DNA of 33,274 bases. Source: an uncultured Clostridia bacterium. Its GTDB lineage: Bacteria > Bacillota > Clostridia > Oscillospirales > Ruminococcaceae. Location: contig CANQPX010000020.1 of assembly GCA_947625915.1 (NCBI GenBank), forward strand, positions 1-33,274, in the 5' to 3' direction. Made by a program: the position numbers and the translations under genes. Shown here in pieces: positions 14,578 through 24,994 of this stretch; positions within the stretch are counted from its first letter, which is position 1, and every line of letters begins with the position of its first letter. Below the pieces are notes generated by a model. That model had not been told where the DNA came from. It did no database searches and saw only the letters and a program-made list of their open reading frames with translations.

Positions 14578-15132
14578 ATGAATGAACAGATCTCTAACGC
14601 ACAAAGCAAAATGGAAAAATGTATCAAAAGCCTTGAACATGAGTTCTCGACCGTAAGAGCGGGACGCGCAAATCCTGCCGTCCTCGACAGGGTGCTCGTG
14701 GATTATTACGGAACTCCCACTCCTATACAGCAGATGGCTGCGATATCCGTTGCGGAAGCAAGGATCCTCGTTGTTCAGCCTTGGGACAAGACCCAGCTAA
14801 AACCTATCGAAAAAGCTATACTTGCTTCGGATATCGGCATCACTCCGACAAACGACGGCTCTGTACTGAGACTTGCTTTCCCGCAGCCTACGGAGGACCG
14901 CCGCAAGGAACTCGTTAAACAGATAAAAAAATACGGCGAAGAAGCAAAGGTTACTATCCGCAACGTCAGACGCGATACAATGGAAAAATTCAAGACTATG
15001 AAGAAAAACAGCGAGATCACCGAGGACGATATGAAAAACCTCGAAAAAGATATACAGAAACTTACCGATAAGTTCGTTGACAACGTTGACGCGGCTATCG
15101 CCGACAAGGAAAAGGAGATAATGTCTATCTGA
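14578..15132 (+). CDS. frr: Ribosome recycling factor
   Basis: A 184-residue ribosome recycling factor, which with EF-G splits post-termination ribosomes. The family signature KCIKSLEHEFSTVRAGRANPAVLDRV opens the protein, and YYGTPTPIQQMA and RKELVKQIKKYGEEAKVTIRNVRRD are textbook segments of the helical and hinge domains. Full length. AGGAG lies 7 bases before the ATG. The 89-base gap after pyrH contains no gene; it holds an inverted pair resembling GGTCTCGGCG and CGCCGAGAAC (about 14514-14560) that could form a hairpin in the message. Confidence 0.97.
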   Translation: MNEQISNAQSKMEKCIKSLEHEFSTVRAGRANPAVLDRVLVDYYGTPTPIQQMAAISVAEARILVVQPWDKTQLKPIEKAILASDIGITPTNDGSVLRLAFPQPTEDRRKELVKQIKKYGEEAKVTIRNVRRDTMEKFKTMKKNSEITEDDMKNLEKDIQKLTDKFVDNVDAAIADKEKEIMSI

Positions 15133-15152
15133 CGGGAAGGAGAACACCGGAT

Positions 15153-15863
15153 ATGATAACGGATAAATCCGATCTTCCGTCTCATACAGCCTTTATTATG
15201 GACGGCAACGGCAGATGGGCTGTAAAACGCGGTCTCCCACGCAAAATGGGTCACAGAGAAGGCGCAAAAACTTTCAGAAAAATTGCAAGGCACTGTAAGG
15301 ATATCGGCATAAAATATGTCACGTTCTATGCGTTTTCCACGGAAAACTGGAAACGTCCGAAGGAAGAAGTCGATGAGATAATGCGGCTGTTCGGCGAATA
15401 TCTTGAAGAAGCCGAGGATTTCCGCAAAGATAAGACAAGACTTATCTTCCTTGGCGACAGATCGGTCTTTGACGAAAAACTCCGCGGCAAAATGACCGAA
15501 CTTGAACAGGCGTCCTCTGAATTTGACGAAATGACTCTTATGCTCGCCATGAATTACGGCGGAAGAAGCGAGATAGTCCATGCGGCAAAGTCAGCTGCGG
15601 AAATGATCTCAAATAAGGAGATCGAAGTTAAAGATATCGACGAAAGTTTGTTTTCAAGCCTTCTTTATACCGGCGGAGCGCCGGATACGGATCTGCTGAT
15701 ACGTCCCGGCGGGGAACAGAGGATCTCAAACTTCCTGATATGGCAGTCTGCTTATGCGGAATTTTATTTTACGGATACTTTATGGCCCGATTTTACTCCG
15801 AAGGAACTGGATAAGGCTCTGGAAGAATATGCTTCCAGAAACAGGCGCTTCGGCGGAGTGTGA
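15153..15863 (+). CDS. uppS: Isoprenyl transferase (undecaprenyl diphosphate synthase)
   Basis: A 236-residue cis-prenyltransferase that extends farnesyl diphosphate to the C55 lipid carrier for cell-wall synthesis. The catalytic MDGNGRWAVKRG motif (Asp17 binds Mg2+, Arg21 and neighbours bind diphosphate) is intact, with GHREGAKTF following. FSTENWKRP and LLIRPGGEQRISNFLIWQSAYAEFYF are the other conserved regions. Cytoplasmic, membrane-associated. It starts 20 bases after frr with GGAAGGAG upstream and is followed by cdsA. Confidence 0.96.
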   Translation: MITDKSDLPSHTAFIMDGNGRWAVKRGLPRKMGHREGAKTFRKIARHCKDIGIKYVTFYAFSTENWKRPKEEVDEIMRLFGEYLEEAEDFRKDKTRLIFLGDRSVFDEKLRGKMTELEQASSEFDEMTLMLAMNYGGRSEIVHAAKSAAEMISNKEIEVKDIDESLFSSLLYTGGAPDTDLLIRPGGEQRISNFLIWQSAYAEFYFTDTLWPDFTPKELDKALEEYASRNRRFGGV

Positions 15864-15900
15864 AGCTCGGGACATATGATCTCAAAAGGAATGTTATTTG

Positions 15901-16734
15901 ATGGTAACTCGTATTATTTCGGCGGCAGTTGGGATAGTTGTTGCAATATTAGTGCTTTTTCTTTCCAATACCCCTGTTTATGATCTTGCTGTGGCAGCGA
16001 TCTCGCTGATATTGATGTACGAACTTTTTGCGGCGGGAGACTGCCTGAAAAATAAGTTCCACAGCATTATATGCTTTGCTTTTGCCGGCATAATGCCTTT
16101 TTTGGTGGAATATACTGAATCAATGGAATTTATATGGATAGTTTCCGGATTTTGTACATTACTGATGTTCATAGGATTTATTGCAAAGCATAAAAGCATA
16201 ACTTACGAAAAACTCAGTTATATGATAACATCGGCGATATTTTCCACGCTGCCGATGTGCTGCCTTGTTTCATTGAAAAACGTGGACGATCTGCACGGCA
16301 TATGCTACGTTATACTTTGCCTCGCGGGAGCATGGCTGGGCGACTCGGGAGCATATTTTGTGGGAACTTTTAGGGGCAAAAAGAAGCTTTGCCCGGAGAT
16401 CTCACCGAAAAAGACCGTGGAAGGCGCTGTAGGCGGCGTTGTAACGGTGGGGATAGTTTTTGCGGTGTATGCGTTCTTCTACCGCATTGTACAGGTGCAG
16501 AGAGGATATGAATTTGAAGTAAATTATGTTTTCCTCGTTATAATGGGTCTGATATGCGGCGTGCTGGGAATTGTCGGCGACCTTTCCGCATCGCTGATAA
16601 AAAGACAGTACGGCATAAAGGATTTCGGAAACATAATGCCGGGACACGGCGGATTGATGGACAGATTTGACAGTGTTTTGTTCGTGGCACCGTTCATGCT
16701 GTTCGTGCTCAGCCATTTCCCGCCTTTTAAATAA
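15901..16734 (+). CDS. cdsA: Phosphatidate cytidylyltransferase
   Basis: A 277-residue integral membrane enzyme that makes CDP-diacylglycerol from phosphatidate and CTP. Several hydrophobic helices are evident. The C-terminal CDS signature SLIKRQYGIKDFGNIMPGHG-GLMDRFDS contains the expected Lys-Asp and Asp residues. Earlier, LGDSGAYFVGTFRGKKKL with SPKKTVEG is also typical. The ATG at 15901 is preceded by AAAAGGA about 10 bases upstream; an adjacent TTG at 15898 is less likely. It sits between uppS and a small kinase gene that begins one base after its stop. Confidence 0.94.
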   Translation: MVTRIISAAVGIVVAILVLFLSNTPVYDLAVAAISLILMYELFAAGDCLKNKFHSIICFAFAGIMPFLVEYTESMEFIWIVSGFCTLLMFIGFIAKHKSITYEKLSYMITSAIFSTLPMCCLVSLKNVDDLHGICYVILCLAGAWLGDSGAYFVGTFRGKKKLCPEISPKKTVEGAVGGVVTVGIVFAVYAFFYRIVQVQRGYEFEVNYVFLVIMGLICGVLGIVGDLSASLIKRQYGIKDFGNIMPGHGGLMDRFDSVLFVAPFMLFVLSHFPPFK

Positions 16735-16735
16735 T

Positions 16736-17215
16736 ATGGCAAAGGTGATAATGACCTGCGGAAAACTTTGCGCGGGTAAATCAACATATGCGGAAAAAAT
16801 TTGCAAAGAACGAAACGCCGTCTTGCTTTCCATAGACGAATTCATGCTGGCAATTTTCGGACAAGATGCGGGCGAAAAGCATGACGAATATGCTTCGGCA
16901 ATAGAAAAACTCCTGCTTGAAAAGTCTGCGGAAATAGTTTCGGCAGGAGTAAATGTCGTCCTTGACTGGGGTTTCTGGACAAGGGAAAAGCGGCGGTATG
17001 CAAGGGAATTTTACGGCTCACGGGGAATTGACAGTGAACTTCATTATATCGACATAAGCGGCGATGTCAGGAAACGCCGTATCGAATGCAGGAACGCTTC
17101 GATATCGGCAGGAAAACTCGGCGCTTATTATGTTGATGAAGGTCTGATGAAAAAGTGCGACGATCTGTTTGAACCGCCAGAAAGCGGTGAGATAAACGTT
17201 CACATAAAGGAATGA
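16736..17215 (+). CDS. Small P-loop kinase/ATPase (AAA_33 / zeta-toxin-like)
   Basis: A 159-residue P-loop protein with Walker A GKLCAGKST (residues 9-17), and a LSIDEFM segment after the second strand that fits the DE-type substrate-binding motif of AAA_33 kinases. VVLDWGFWTREKRR (about 74-87) resembles the D-x-x-F-W-x-x-x-x-R stretch seen in these kinases. Members phosphorylate small molecules (for example aminoglycosides, chloramphenicol or nucleotide sugars), so the substrate is open. The ATG is one base after the cdsA stop and the gene overlaps dxr, so it is translationally embedded in the operon. It is not normally part of this conserved cluster, which makes it a lineage-specific insertion. 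Confidence 0.75.
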   Translation: MAKVIMTCGKLCAGKSTYAEKICKERNAVLLSIDEFMLAIFGQDAGEKHDEYASAIEKLLLEKSAEIVSAGVNVVLDWGFWTREKRRYAREFYGSRGIDSELHYIDISGDVRKRRIECRNASISAGKLGAYYVDEGLMKKCDDLFEPPESGEINVHIKE

Positions 17216-17220
17216 TGCGT

Positions 17221-18360
17221 TTGAAAACAATATCCCTGATAGGTTCCACAGGCTCGATCGGGCAGCAGACTCTTGATGTTTGCCGTAAACATAAAATTTG
17301 CGTCAACGCTCTTGCCGCAAAAAGCAATGTTTCGCTTCTGGAAAAACAGGCAAGGGAATTTTCTCCCGAAACGGTCTGCATTTTCGACGAAAAACATTAT
17401 GATGAACTGAAAAAACAGCTTGCGGACACAAATATAAAAGTCCTCTGCGGAATGGAAGGACTTTGCAGGATAGCAGGTTCAAAAAAACACGATCTGTTCG
17501 TAAATTCCGTGGTGGGAATGGTCGGTCTCCTGCCTACGCTCACGGCGATAGATGCGGGAACGGATATCGCTCTTGCCAATAAGGAAACTCTCGTTGCGGG
17601 CGGAGAACTTGTAATGTCCTCGGCAGAGAAAAAAGGCGTGAGGATATTCCCCATAGACAGCGAACATTCGGCAATTTTCCAGTGTTTGCAAGGAAACAGG
17701 CGGGAACAGCTGCGAAAGATAATTCTCACAGCATCGGGAGGACCGTTTTTCGGAAAGAAAAAACCCGAACTGGAAAATGTTACTTTTGAACAGGCTCTGG
17801 CTCACCCGAACTGGAGCATGGGGAACAAAATAACGATAGATTCCGCAACGCTTATGAATAAGGGTCTGGAATTCATTGAAGCGCATCGGCTTTTCGGAGT
17901 TCCGCCGGAGAATATCGAGATAGTGGTCAACAGAGAAAGCGTTCTGCATTCGGCGGTGGAATTTGCCGATCATTCTGTTATAGGACAGTTGGGCGTTCCG
18001 GATATGAAGATACCCATACAGTATGCACTGCTTTTTCCCGAACGTTTTGAATGTGATGTAAAGCCTCTTTCGCTTACAGACTATGGAACGCTTACTTTTG
18101 CAAAGCCTGACTTTGAGACTTTCGATTGTCTGAGAGCCTGCATAGAAGCTGTCAAGCGCGGCGGAGCATATCCGTGCATCGTAAATGCGGCAAATGAAGA
18201 AGCGGTGGAACTTTTCTTAAAAAGAAAAATATCTTTCCTTGAAATAGGGAATACCGTTCTCGAAGCTTTGGAAAGTTTCGGTGAAATGCCTGCGGAAAGC
18301 TATGAGGACATCATCAGAGCCGAAAAAGCGGCAAGAGATCTCGTAAAACAAAAATTCTGA
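17221..18360 (+). CDS. dxr: 1-deoxy-D-xylulose 5-phosphate reductoisomerase
   Basis: A 379-residue enzyme of the MEP isoprenoid pathway that converts DXP to MEP with NADPH. The N-terminal nucleotide motif is IGSTGSIGQQTLDV. ALANKETLVAGGEL, PIDSEHSAIFQCL (metal ligand region) and MGNKITIDSATLMNKGLEFIEAHRLFG are all present. The start is set at the TTG at 17221, about 8 bases after AAAGGA, which gives the usual MKTISLIGSTGS opening; ATGs at 17212 and 17215 are too close to that ribosome site. The upstream kinase stop overlaps ATG 17212. It supplies precursors for the UppS product. Confidence 0.96.
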   Translation: MKTISLIGSTGSIGQQTLDVCRKHKICVNALAAKSNVSLLEKQAREFSPETVCIFDEKHYDELKKQLADTNIKVLCGMEGLCRIAGSKKHDLFVNSVVGMVGLLPTLTAIDAGTDIALANKETLVAGGELVMSSAEKKGVRIFPIDSEHSAIFQCLQGNRREQLRKIILTASGGPFFGKKKPELENVTFEQALAHPNWSMGNKITIDSATLMNKGLEFIEAHRLFGVPPENIEIVVNRESVLHSAVEFADHSVIGQLGVPDMKIPIQYALLFPERFECDVKPLSLTDYGTLTFAKPDFETFDCLRACIEAVKRGGAYPCIVNAANEEAVELFLKRKISFLEIGNTVLEALESFGEMPAESYEDIIRAEKAARDLVKQKF

Positions 18361-18365
18361 CCGTT

Positions 18366-18408
18366 GGGAACACACGGTGCGGCTACTTTTGTTCCGCACG
18401 GTGTTTCC
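18366..18408 (+). other. Hairpin between dxr and rseP
   Basis: GGAACACACGGTGCGG pairs with CCGCACGGTGTTTCC with one or two mismatches around CTACTTTTGTT, followed by TTTATTTTG. It may be an attenuating or partial terminator that lowers expression of rseP-ispG-polC relative to the upstream genes. Confidence 0.5.
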
Positions 18409-18426
18409 TTTATTTTGTGAGGTATT

Positions 18427-19539
18427 ATGGATAGTTTTATTTTGTTAAGGACAGCGGAAAAAACAGTTTCCGAAGCTGCGGAAAGAACGGATATTTCGGG
18501 TACGGTACTTTCAATTTTACTGGCGGCGTTCTTTTTCTGCCTTATAATTGTAGTACACGAGTTCGGACATTTTATCACCGCAAAGATCTGCGGGATAAAA
18601 GTTGACGAATTTGCAATAGGAATGGGTCCTGCCATTTACAAAAAGCAAGGCAGAGAAACACTTTTTACGGTTCGGCTGCTGCCTATAGGCGGTTTTTGCT
18701 CGATGGGTGAGGACATTGATGATGACGATCCGGATTCGTTCAGGAAAAAGCCAGTACTTTCCAGAATGCTGGTAATCGCTGCGGGTGCGGTAATGAATTT
18801 GATACTGGGATTTGTCCTTTCTGTGATCCTGCTTATGACGGACGGTTACGGCGTATCGACAAGGATAGTTTATTTTTCGGAAGACGCGGTAAGTACACAG
18901 TACGGCTTGCAGATGAACGATGTTATAACCGAGATAAACGGTGTTAAAATTTTCTCCGTAAAGGACATCACCTATCAGCTCGGCAACGATGAGGACGGGA
19001 TAATCGATTTTGTTGTAAAACGCGATGGGCAGAAAGTAAGACTCGATAATGTTCACTTTGCAATGTCGGAAAACGAAGAAACAGGCAAAAGAACTCTTAT
19101 CTATGATTTCAAGGTCGGAAGAGAAGATCTTACGATAGGAAATATTATCCCGTATGCTTTTAAAAATACGATCTATTACGGCAGGATAGTCCTTATGTCA
19201 TTAGCTGACATTATCCGCGGAAAATACGGCATAAACGATCTCCAAGGACCTGTGGGCATAGTAACGGTCATAGGCGACGCCGCAAAGGAAACAGGTTTCG
19301 ATATAAGCTTTCTGCTTGATATCGCAACGCTGGTGACGATAAATATAGGGATCTTCAATCTGCTGCCTATCCCCGCACTTGACGGCGGACGACTTGTTTT
19401 TCTGATAATAGAAGCTTTCCGACGAAAGTCACTGAAAGCGGAAACAGAGGGAATGATACATTTTGTGGGACTTGCGCTGCTGATGACGCTTATGGTCGTG
19501 GTAACTTTCAACGATGTGAAAAATATTTTTGTGAAATAA
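18427..19539 (+). CDS. rseP: RseP-type site-2 zinc metalloprotease
   Basis: A 370-residue intramembrane protease of family M50. The zinc motif HEFGH is at residues 44-48 in the first membrane helix, and the third ligand lies in NLLPIPALDGGRLVF (LDG at 318-320). A single PDZ-like domain occupies about 140-210 (QYGLQMNDVITEINGVKI). Helices flank the catalytic parts, and the last one runs near 346-362. It cleaves membrane-bound anti-sigma factors or remnant signal peptides in related bacteria. A GAGG precedes the ATG. It is in the usual place between dxr and ispG. Confidence 0.94.
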   Translation: MDSFILLRTAEKTVSEAAERTDISGTVLSILLAAFFFCLIIVVHEFGHFITAKICGIKVDEFAIGMGPAIYKKQGRETLFTVRLLPIGGFCSMGEDIDDDDPDSFRKKPVLSRMLVIAAGAVMNLILGFVLSVILLMTDGYGVSTRIVYFSEDAVSTQYGLQMNDVITEINGVKIFSVKDITYQLGNDEDGIIDFVVKRDGQKVRLDNVHFAMSENEETGKRTLIYDFKVGREDLTIGNIIPYAFKNTIYYGRIVLMSLADIIRGKYGINDLQGPVGIVTVIGDAAKETGFDISFLLDIATLVTINIGIFNLLPIPALDGGRLVFLIIEAFRRKSLKAETEGMIHFVGLALLMTLMVVVTFNDVKNIFVK

Positions 19540-19563
19540 ATTCTCCGAAAGGAAAGTGACAAA

Positions 19564-20601
19564 ATGAGAAAACTGCATACCGTAAAGGTCGGGAACTGCA
19601 CTCTTGACGGAAAACATATCTATATACAATCCATGCTGAATGTTCCCGCAGCGGACATCGAGGGCAGCGTAAAGCAGGCTCTCGCTCTGGAAAAAGCAGG
19701 CTGCGAGATCATACGCGCGGCGATCCCCGATGAAAATGCCGTTAAACTTATCCCTGCAATAAAAGAAGCGGTAAATATCCCGCTGGTGGCGGATATACAT
19801 TTTAACTATAAACTTGCACTGGAAAGCACTGCGGCGGGTGTTGACAAAATAAGGATAAATCCCGGGAATATAGGAAGTTTCGAGAATGTAAAGCTTGTTG
19901 CCAAGACCTGTACGGAAAGAAATATCCCCATACGCATAGGCGTTAATTCGGGATCGCTTGAAAAGGATATCCTTGAAAAATACGGCTCTCCGACGGCAGA
20001 AGCTCTTGCGGAAAGCGCACTGCGCCATGCCGCACTTCTGGAACGCTGCGATTTCGGGGATATTGTTATTTCAATAAAATCTTCGGACGTTCCAACGATG
20101 ATAAAAGCTTACAGGATAATTGCAGAAAAGACAAATTACCCGCTCCATCTGGGCGTTACGGAGGCGGGAACGAAACGAATGGGCATCATTAAATCCGCCG
20201 TGGGGATAGGTTCGCTTCTGGCGGATGGGATAGGCGAAACGATAAGAGTTTCACTTACGGCAGATCCATGTGAGGAAATTTACGCGGCAAAAGATATACT
20301 TTCGGCTGTGGGAAAGGGAAACGGAGTAAAATTTGTTTCCTGTCCTACCTGCGGACGTACAAAGATCGACCTGATATCACTTGCTGAAAAAGTCGAAGCC
20401 GCTTTGAAGGATATCCGCAAAGACATTACCGTGGCGGTAATGGGCTGCGCCGTAAACGGTCCGGGAGAAGCACGGGAAGCGGATATAGGTATTGCGGGAG
20501 GAGACGGCTGCGCGGTGCTTTTCAAAAAGGGAGAGATAATAAGGAAAGTTCCCGAAAATGAAATTTTCTCCGCGCTTCTGGACGAGATAGAAAAACTTTA
20601 G
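19564..20601 (+). CDS. ispG: 4-hydroxy-3-methylbut-2-en-1-yl diphosphate synthase
   Basis: A 345-residue IspG (GcpE), the penultimate enzyme of the MEP pathway, using a 4Fe-4S cluster and reduced ferredoxin or flavodoxin. The N-terminal TIM-barrel opening QSMLNVPAADIEGSVKQ, the central DIHFNYKLAL and RINPGNIG, and the C-terminal cluster motifs CPTCGRTKID and GCAVNGPGEA (three Cys plus Glu) are all present. AAAGGAAAG lies upstream of the ATG. It and dxr together give two MEP steps in this operon. Confidence 0.97.
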   Translation: MRKLHTVKVGNCTLDGKHIYIQSMLNVPAADIEGSVKQALALEKAGCEIIRAAIPDENAVKLIPAIKEAVNIPLVADIHFNYKLALESTAAGVDKIRINPGNIGSFENVKLVAKTCTERNIPIRIGVNSGSLEKDILEKYGSPTAEALAESALRHAALLERCDFGDIVISIKSSDVPTMIKAYRIIAEKTNYPLHLGVTEAGTKRMGIIKSAVGIGSLLADGIGETIRVSLTADPCEEIYAAKDILSAVGKGNGVKFVSCPTCGRTKIDLISLAEKVEAALKDIRKDITVAVMGCAVNGPGEAREADIGIAGGDGCAVLFKKGEIIRKVPENEIFSALLDEIEKL

Positions 20602-20613
20602 GAATGGTGTAAA

Positions 20614-23600
20614 ATGCTTATAAAAGAACTGTTTTCGGAATACATAGCGGATATACCGAATTCCGTGGGAAAAGGCGAACTGCTGAAACTTACCTGTAAT
20701 GAGGCAGCAAGAGAACTGCGCGTATATGCTTCTTTTGACAGGGTACAGCAGCATGAATATATACTTGACTTCGAGAACGCTATGAAAAAAGCTCTGGAAC
20801 TGAACGGATTTACGCTGGAATGCAGATATGCGCCGACGCTTTTCAATGAAAAATGTATGCCGGATATCGTTTTGCTGCTCAAAAAGAAAATGTACGTCAT
20901 AAACGGACATTTTGAAGGAGCGACGTATTCTTTTTCTGACAACACGTTAACTGTGGATCTTAACGGTCCGGGATACTCGATACTTAAAAAAGCAAATGTT
21001 GAAGCGGAACTTGAAAAGCTTATAAGAGAATTATTTACAGCAAATGTAAAAGTTATTATCAAAGGAGAGGACAATGCTTCTTCGGAAAACGATTATGAAA
21101 AACAGATCGCAGAACTTATCTCTTCAATGCCCGCTCCCGCAGATATACCGCCTGAAAACGGTCAGTATCCGGCTTTTGCGGAAGATGACAGAAGAGAAGA
21201 TACACTAAAAGCAGCGGTCTATACGGTGGATCTTAAAGATCTTCCGATACTTTCCGACGGCGCAAAACTTATCAAAGGACGGACTATAGATTCCCCCATA
21301 ACAAATATTGCAGATATAAACGGCAAGGCGGGCAACGTTACGGTATGGGGCGATGTTTTCACATATGCGGATAAGACGATTCGCACCAAAAACGGCGAAA
21401 AAAGAGTCGTTACGGTGGGTATAACGGACTACACAAGCTCGATATCGGTAAAGGATTTCGAGAACGCAAACGAAGAAAGCTGTTTCGCGGCGTTCAAAAA
21501 AGGCGGAACACTGATGATAAAGGGCAAAGTCGATTTTGATACCTTCGAGAATGAATTTGTTCTGAAGCCGAACGATATCATGCAGGTCATGAAAAAAGAA
21601 CGCATGGATACTGCCGAAGAAAAACGCGTTGAACTGCATCTGCATACGAATATGTCGGCAATGGACGCGGTAACTCCTGCGTCAAAACTCGTTGAACGCG
21701 CTTTTTCATGGGGACATCAGGCGATAGCAATAACGGATCACGGCGTTGCACAGGCTTTCCCGGAAGCTGCGGACACGGTGAAGAAAATACGCAAAAACGG
21801 CGGGAATTTCAAGATAATATACGGCTGCGAAGCTTACTCGGTAAATGACTGCGGAAAAGCGGTATCGGTCTTTAAAGATAAGAAGATCAACGATGAAATG
21901 ATAGTTTTCGATATTGAAACTACAGGTTTCAGTCCTAAGTCGGAAAGGATAATCGAAATAGGTGCGGTAAAAGTTAAAGATCTTGAGATAGGGGAAACTT
22001 TTCAGACTTTTCTTGACCCGCAGAAGCCTATCCCTCAGAGGATAACAGATCTTACGGGCATAACAGATGATATGGTAAAAGGTGCGCCGAGCCAAGAGGA
22101 AGCTTTGAAAAGCTTTATTGAGTTCTGCGGGGACGCACCTGTGCTGATCGCGCATAACGCGGGATTTGATACGTCATTTATCCGTGCGGGCTGCGAAAGA
22201 TACGGCATAGATTTCGATTTCTCGGTAATAGATACGGTGGTAATGGCAAGAAGTATGCTGCCGAATATTAAAAAGCATAAGCTGGATAACGTTGCAAAGG
22301 AACTCGGTCTCGGCGAATTCAACCACCACCGTGCGGACGATGACGCAAAGATGCTCGCAAGGATATATGCCGTTCTTGCGGGAAGGCTCATAGAGGAAAA
22401 CAATATTGACCGCATAAGCGAAATAAATGAATGTGTAAAAAGAGTCGATCCACGTTCGCTGCATACTTACCACCAGATAATACTTGTGAAAAATGCCATA
22501 GGCTTGAAAAACCTGTATAAACTCATTTCGTACGGAAATATAAAATATTACAAGAGGAACCCGAGGGTCCCCATGTCGGAACTTATGGCGCACAGAGACG
22601 GTCTCATCGTGGGCAGCGCCTGCGAAGCGGGGGAACTTTTCTCGGCGGTAAAGGACGGTCAGTCATGGGAAACTCTTAAAGATATCGCAAAATTTTACGA
22701 TTATCTGGAGATACAGCCTGTGTCAAACAATATGTTCCTTATACATGACGAGGATTACCCCGATATAAACACTGTTGAGGACTTGCAGGAACTTAACAGG
22801 AAAGTCGTTCAGCTTGGCGACGAACTTGGGATACCCGTTGTGGCAACCTGCGATGTGCATTTCATGGACAAGTCCGACGCGATATTCAGAAAAATACTTA
22901 CATATCAGAAATTCAAGAATTCCGGAGACGATTCGCCCCTTTATTTCAGAACGACAGATGAGATGCTGGAAGAATTTTCTTATCTTGGAAAGGAAAAAGC
23001 CTACGAAGTCGTTGTAACAAATACAAACAAGATCGCTGACATGATAGATCCCAACGTTGTCCCTATCCCACCGGGAACGTTCACGCCTGAGATACCCGGT
23101 TCGGAGGAAGATCTGCAAAGGATCTCGTGGGAACGCTGCAGGTCAATATACGGCGATCCCGTTCCGGAACTTGTGGCAAAGCGTCTTGAAAGAGAACTGG
23201 ATTCAATTATAAAACACGGTTTTGCGGTACTTTATATGATAGCGCAGAAACTTGTGAAAAATTCCAACGATCACGGATATCAGGTAGGTTCGAGAGGATC
23301 GGTAGGTTCATCGTTCGTTGCGTCGATGGCGGGAATTTCCGAGGTAAATCCGCTGCCGCCCCACTATGTATGCCCGAAATGCAAACACAGTGAGTTCATA
23401 ACGGATGGTTCGGTAGGTTCGGGATATGATCTTCCGCCGAAAAACTGCGAAAATTGCGGAACGCCTTACAACCGTGACGGACATGATATCCCGTTTGAAA
23501 CTTTCCTCGGATTTGACGGAGACAAAGCGCCTGATATCGACCTTAACTTTTCGGGCGAATATCAGACTTTTGCACATAAGTATACGGAAGAACTTTTCGG

Positions 23601-24957
23601 CAGCGACAACGTTTTCAAAGCAGGGACCATCGGCACTGTCGCAGACAAAACAGCTTACGGTTATGTGAAAGGATATCTCGAGGACGAGGGAAAGACCGTT
23701 TCAAGCGCGGAAATGACAAGGCTTTCCATAGGCTGCACAGGCGTAAAGCGTACTACGAGCCAGCACCCCGGCGGAATGGTGGTAGTTCCGTCAAAATTTG
23801 AGGTTTATGATTTTACTCCTATACAGCATCCTGCGGAGGATCCGAATTCAATATTTACAACAACGCACTTCGACTTCCATTCACTGCATGACACGATACT
23901 TAAACTCGATGAACTGGGACATGATGTCCCTACGCTTTATAAACACCTTGAAGATATGACGGGAATAAAAACAAGCGATATTTTTCCGGGTGATGAAAAG
24001 GTCATAAGCCTTTGCACATCTCCGTCAGCACTGGGAGTCACTCCGGAGGATATCGACTGCGAAACGGGAACACTTGCGATCCCCGAAATGGGAACGAACT
24101 TTGTCCGCAGGATGCTTATAGAAACTCAGCCGAAAAAATTCTCCGATCTGCTCCAAGTCTCGGGACTTTCCCACGGAACGGACGTATGGACGGGAAATGC
24201 TCAGGAACTGATAAAGAACGGCACCTGCACGATATCGGAAGTTATCGGAACTCGTGACAGCATCATGACTTATCTTATCTATCACGGGCTTGACCCGAAG
24301 CTGTCCTTTAAGATCATGGAGATAACCCGTAAGGGAAATGCTCCTAAACTTCTTACGGAGGAAATGAAGCAGGATATGCTGGCACATGATGTTCCGCAGT
24401 GGTACATAGACAGCTGTCTGAAAATAAAGTATATGTTCCCGAAAGCTCACGCGGCGGCATATGTTACAGCGGCAATGAAACTCGGCTGGTATAAAGTCTA
24501 TGAACCGCTTGCATTCTACGCAACGGTGTTCACCGTCCGCGGTGAGGATTTTGACGCGGAAGTCGTAATGAAAGGACGGAACGGGGTAAAGGCAAAAATC
24601 GCCGAACTGAAAAATATGGAGAAACGTTCCGCAAAAGATGACGGCGTGCTTGAAACACTTGCTCTTGTGAATGAAATGATGGCAAGGGGATTTGAGTTCC
24701 TACCCATAGACATTTACAAGTCTGATGCAAGCAAATATATCATCGAGGACGGCAAGCTGCGTATGCCGTATGTTGCGGCAAAAGGCGTAGGAGAAAATGC
24801 GGCAAGATATGTTTACGAAGCTGCACACAGCGGGGAACTGCTTTCGATAGAAGAATTGCAGGAAAAAAGCAAAGCCCCCACATCTATAATCGAAGCCCTC
24901 GAAAGCGTTGGCGCGCTGGACGCTTTGCCGAAAACTACGCAAATATCTTTTTTTTAG
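20614..24957 (+). CDS. polC: DNA polymerase III PolC-type alpha subunit
   Basis: A 1447-residue replicative polymerase of Gram-positive type, full length for PolC. Domains in order are an N-terminal domain (1-220), an OB fold around 230-325, and a PHP domain starting near 337 ([14 protein letters not shown]). A DEDD proofreading exonuclease is inserted in the PHP domain from about residue 430 ([20 protein letters not shown]). The PHP domain then resumes, followed by the polymerase core. The zinc-finger Cys pairs CPKC and CENC lie near 919-945. The catalytic [12 protein letters not shown] is near 973-984. [12 protein letters not shown] and [11 protein letters not shown] are conserved thumb/palm motifs. 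It is the last gene of the pyrH operon and ends in a T-run without an obvious hairpin. Confidence 0.97.
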   Translation: MLIKELFSEYIADIPNSVGKGELLKLTCNEAARELRVYASFDRVQQHEYILDFENAMKKALELNGFTLECRYAPTLFNEKCMPDIVLLLKKKMYVINGHFEGATYSFSDNTLTVDLNGPGYSILKKANVEAELEKLIRELFTANVKVIIKGEDNASSENDYEKQIAELISSMPAPADIPPENGQYPAFAEDDRREDTLKAAVYTVDLKDLPILSDGAKLIKGRTIDSPITNIADINGKAGNVTVWGDVFTYADKTIRTKNGEKRVVTVGITDYTSSISVKDFENANEESCFAAFKKGGTLMIKGKVDFDTFENEFVLKPNDIMQVMKKERMDTAEEKRVELHLHTNMSAMDAVTPASKLVERAFSWGHQAIAITDHGVAQAFPEAADTVKKIRKNGGNFKIIYGCEAYSVNDCGKAVSVFKDKKINDEMIVFDIETTGFSPKSERIIEIGAVKVKDLEIGETFQTFLDPQKPIPQRITDLTGITDDMVKGAPSQEEALKSFIEFCGDAPVLIAHNAGFDTSFIRAGCERYGIDFDFSVIDTVVMARSMLPNIKKHKLDNVAKELGLGEFNHHRADDDAKMLARIYAVLAGRLIEENNIDRISEINECVKRVDPRSLHTYHQIILVKNAIGLKNLYKLISYGNIKYYKRNPRVPMSELMAHRDGLIVGSACEAGELFSAVKDGQSWETLKDIAKFYDYLEIQPVSNNMFLIHDEDYPDINTVEDLQELNRKVVQLGDELGIPVVATCDVHFMDKSDAIFRKILTYQKFKNSGDDSPLYFRTTDEMLEEFSYLGKEKAYEVVVTNTNKIADMIDPNVVPIPPGTFTPEIPGSEEDLQRISWERCRSIYGDPVPELVAKRLERELDSIIKHGFAVLYMIAQKLVKNSNDHGYQVGSRGSVGSSFVASMAGISEVNPLPPHYVCPKCKHSEFITDGSVGSGYDLPPKNCENCGTPYNRDGHDIPFETFLGFDGDKAPDIDLNFSGEYQTFAHKYTEELFGSDNVFKAGTIGTVADKTAYGYVKGYLEDEGKTVSSAEMTRLSIGCTGVKRTTSQHPGGMVVVPSKFEVYDFTPIQHPAEDPNSIFTTTHFDFHSLHDTILKLDELGHDVPTLYKHLEDMTGIKTSDIFPGDEKVISLCTSPSALGVTPEDIDCETGTLAIPEMGTNFVRRMLIETQPKKFSDLLQVSGLSHGTDVWTGNAQELIKNGTCTISEVIGTRDSIMTYLIYHGLDPKLSFKIMEITRKGNAPKLLTEEMKQDMLAHDVPQWYIDSCLKIKYMFPKAHAAAYVTAAMKLGWYKVYEPLAFYATVFTVRGEDFDAEVVMKGRNGVKAKIAELKNMEKRSAKDDGVLETLALVNEMMARGFEFLPIDIYKSDASKYIIEDGKLRMPYVAAKGVGENAARYVYEAAHSGELLSIEELQEKSKAPTSIIEALESVGALDALPKTTQISFF

Positions 24958-24965
24958 AAAAATGC

Positions 24966-24994
24966 TTGACATCAGCAAAATAATATGTTATCAT
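24966..24994 (+). promoter_or_regulatory. Promoter of the histidine operon
   Basis: TTGACA (24966-24971), a 17-base spacer, TATCAT (24989-24994), starting 8 bases after the polC stop. Confidence 0.8.

Noticed and set aside
14775-15581. 268-aa minus-strand open frame across frr and uppS
   Set aside because: Antisense to two well-conserved genes, Ser/Phe-rich shadow composition, no ribosome site.
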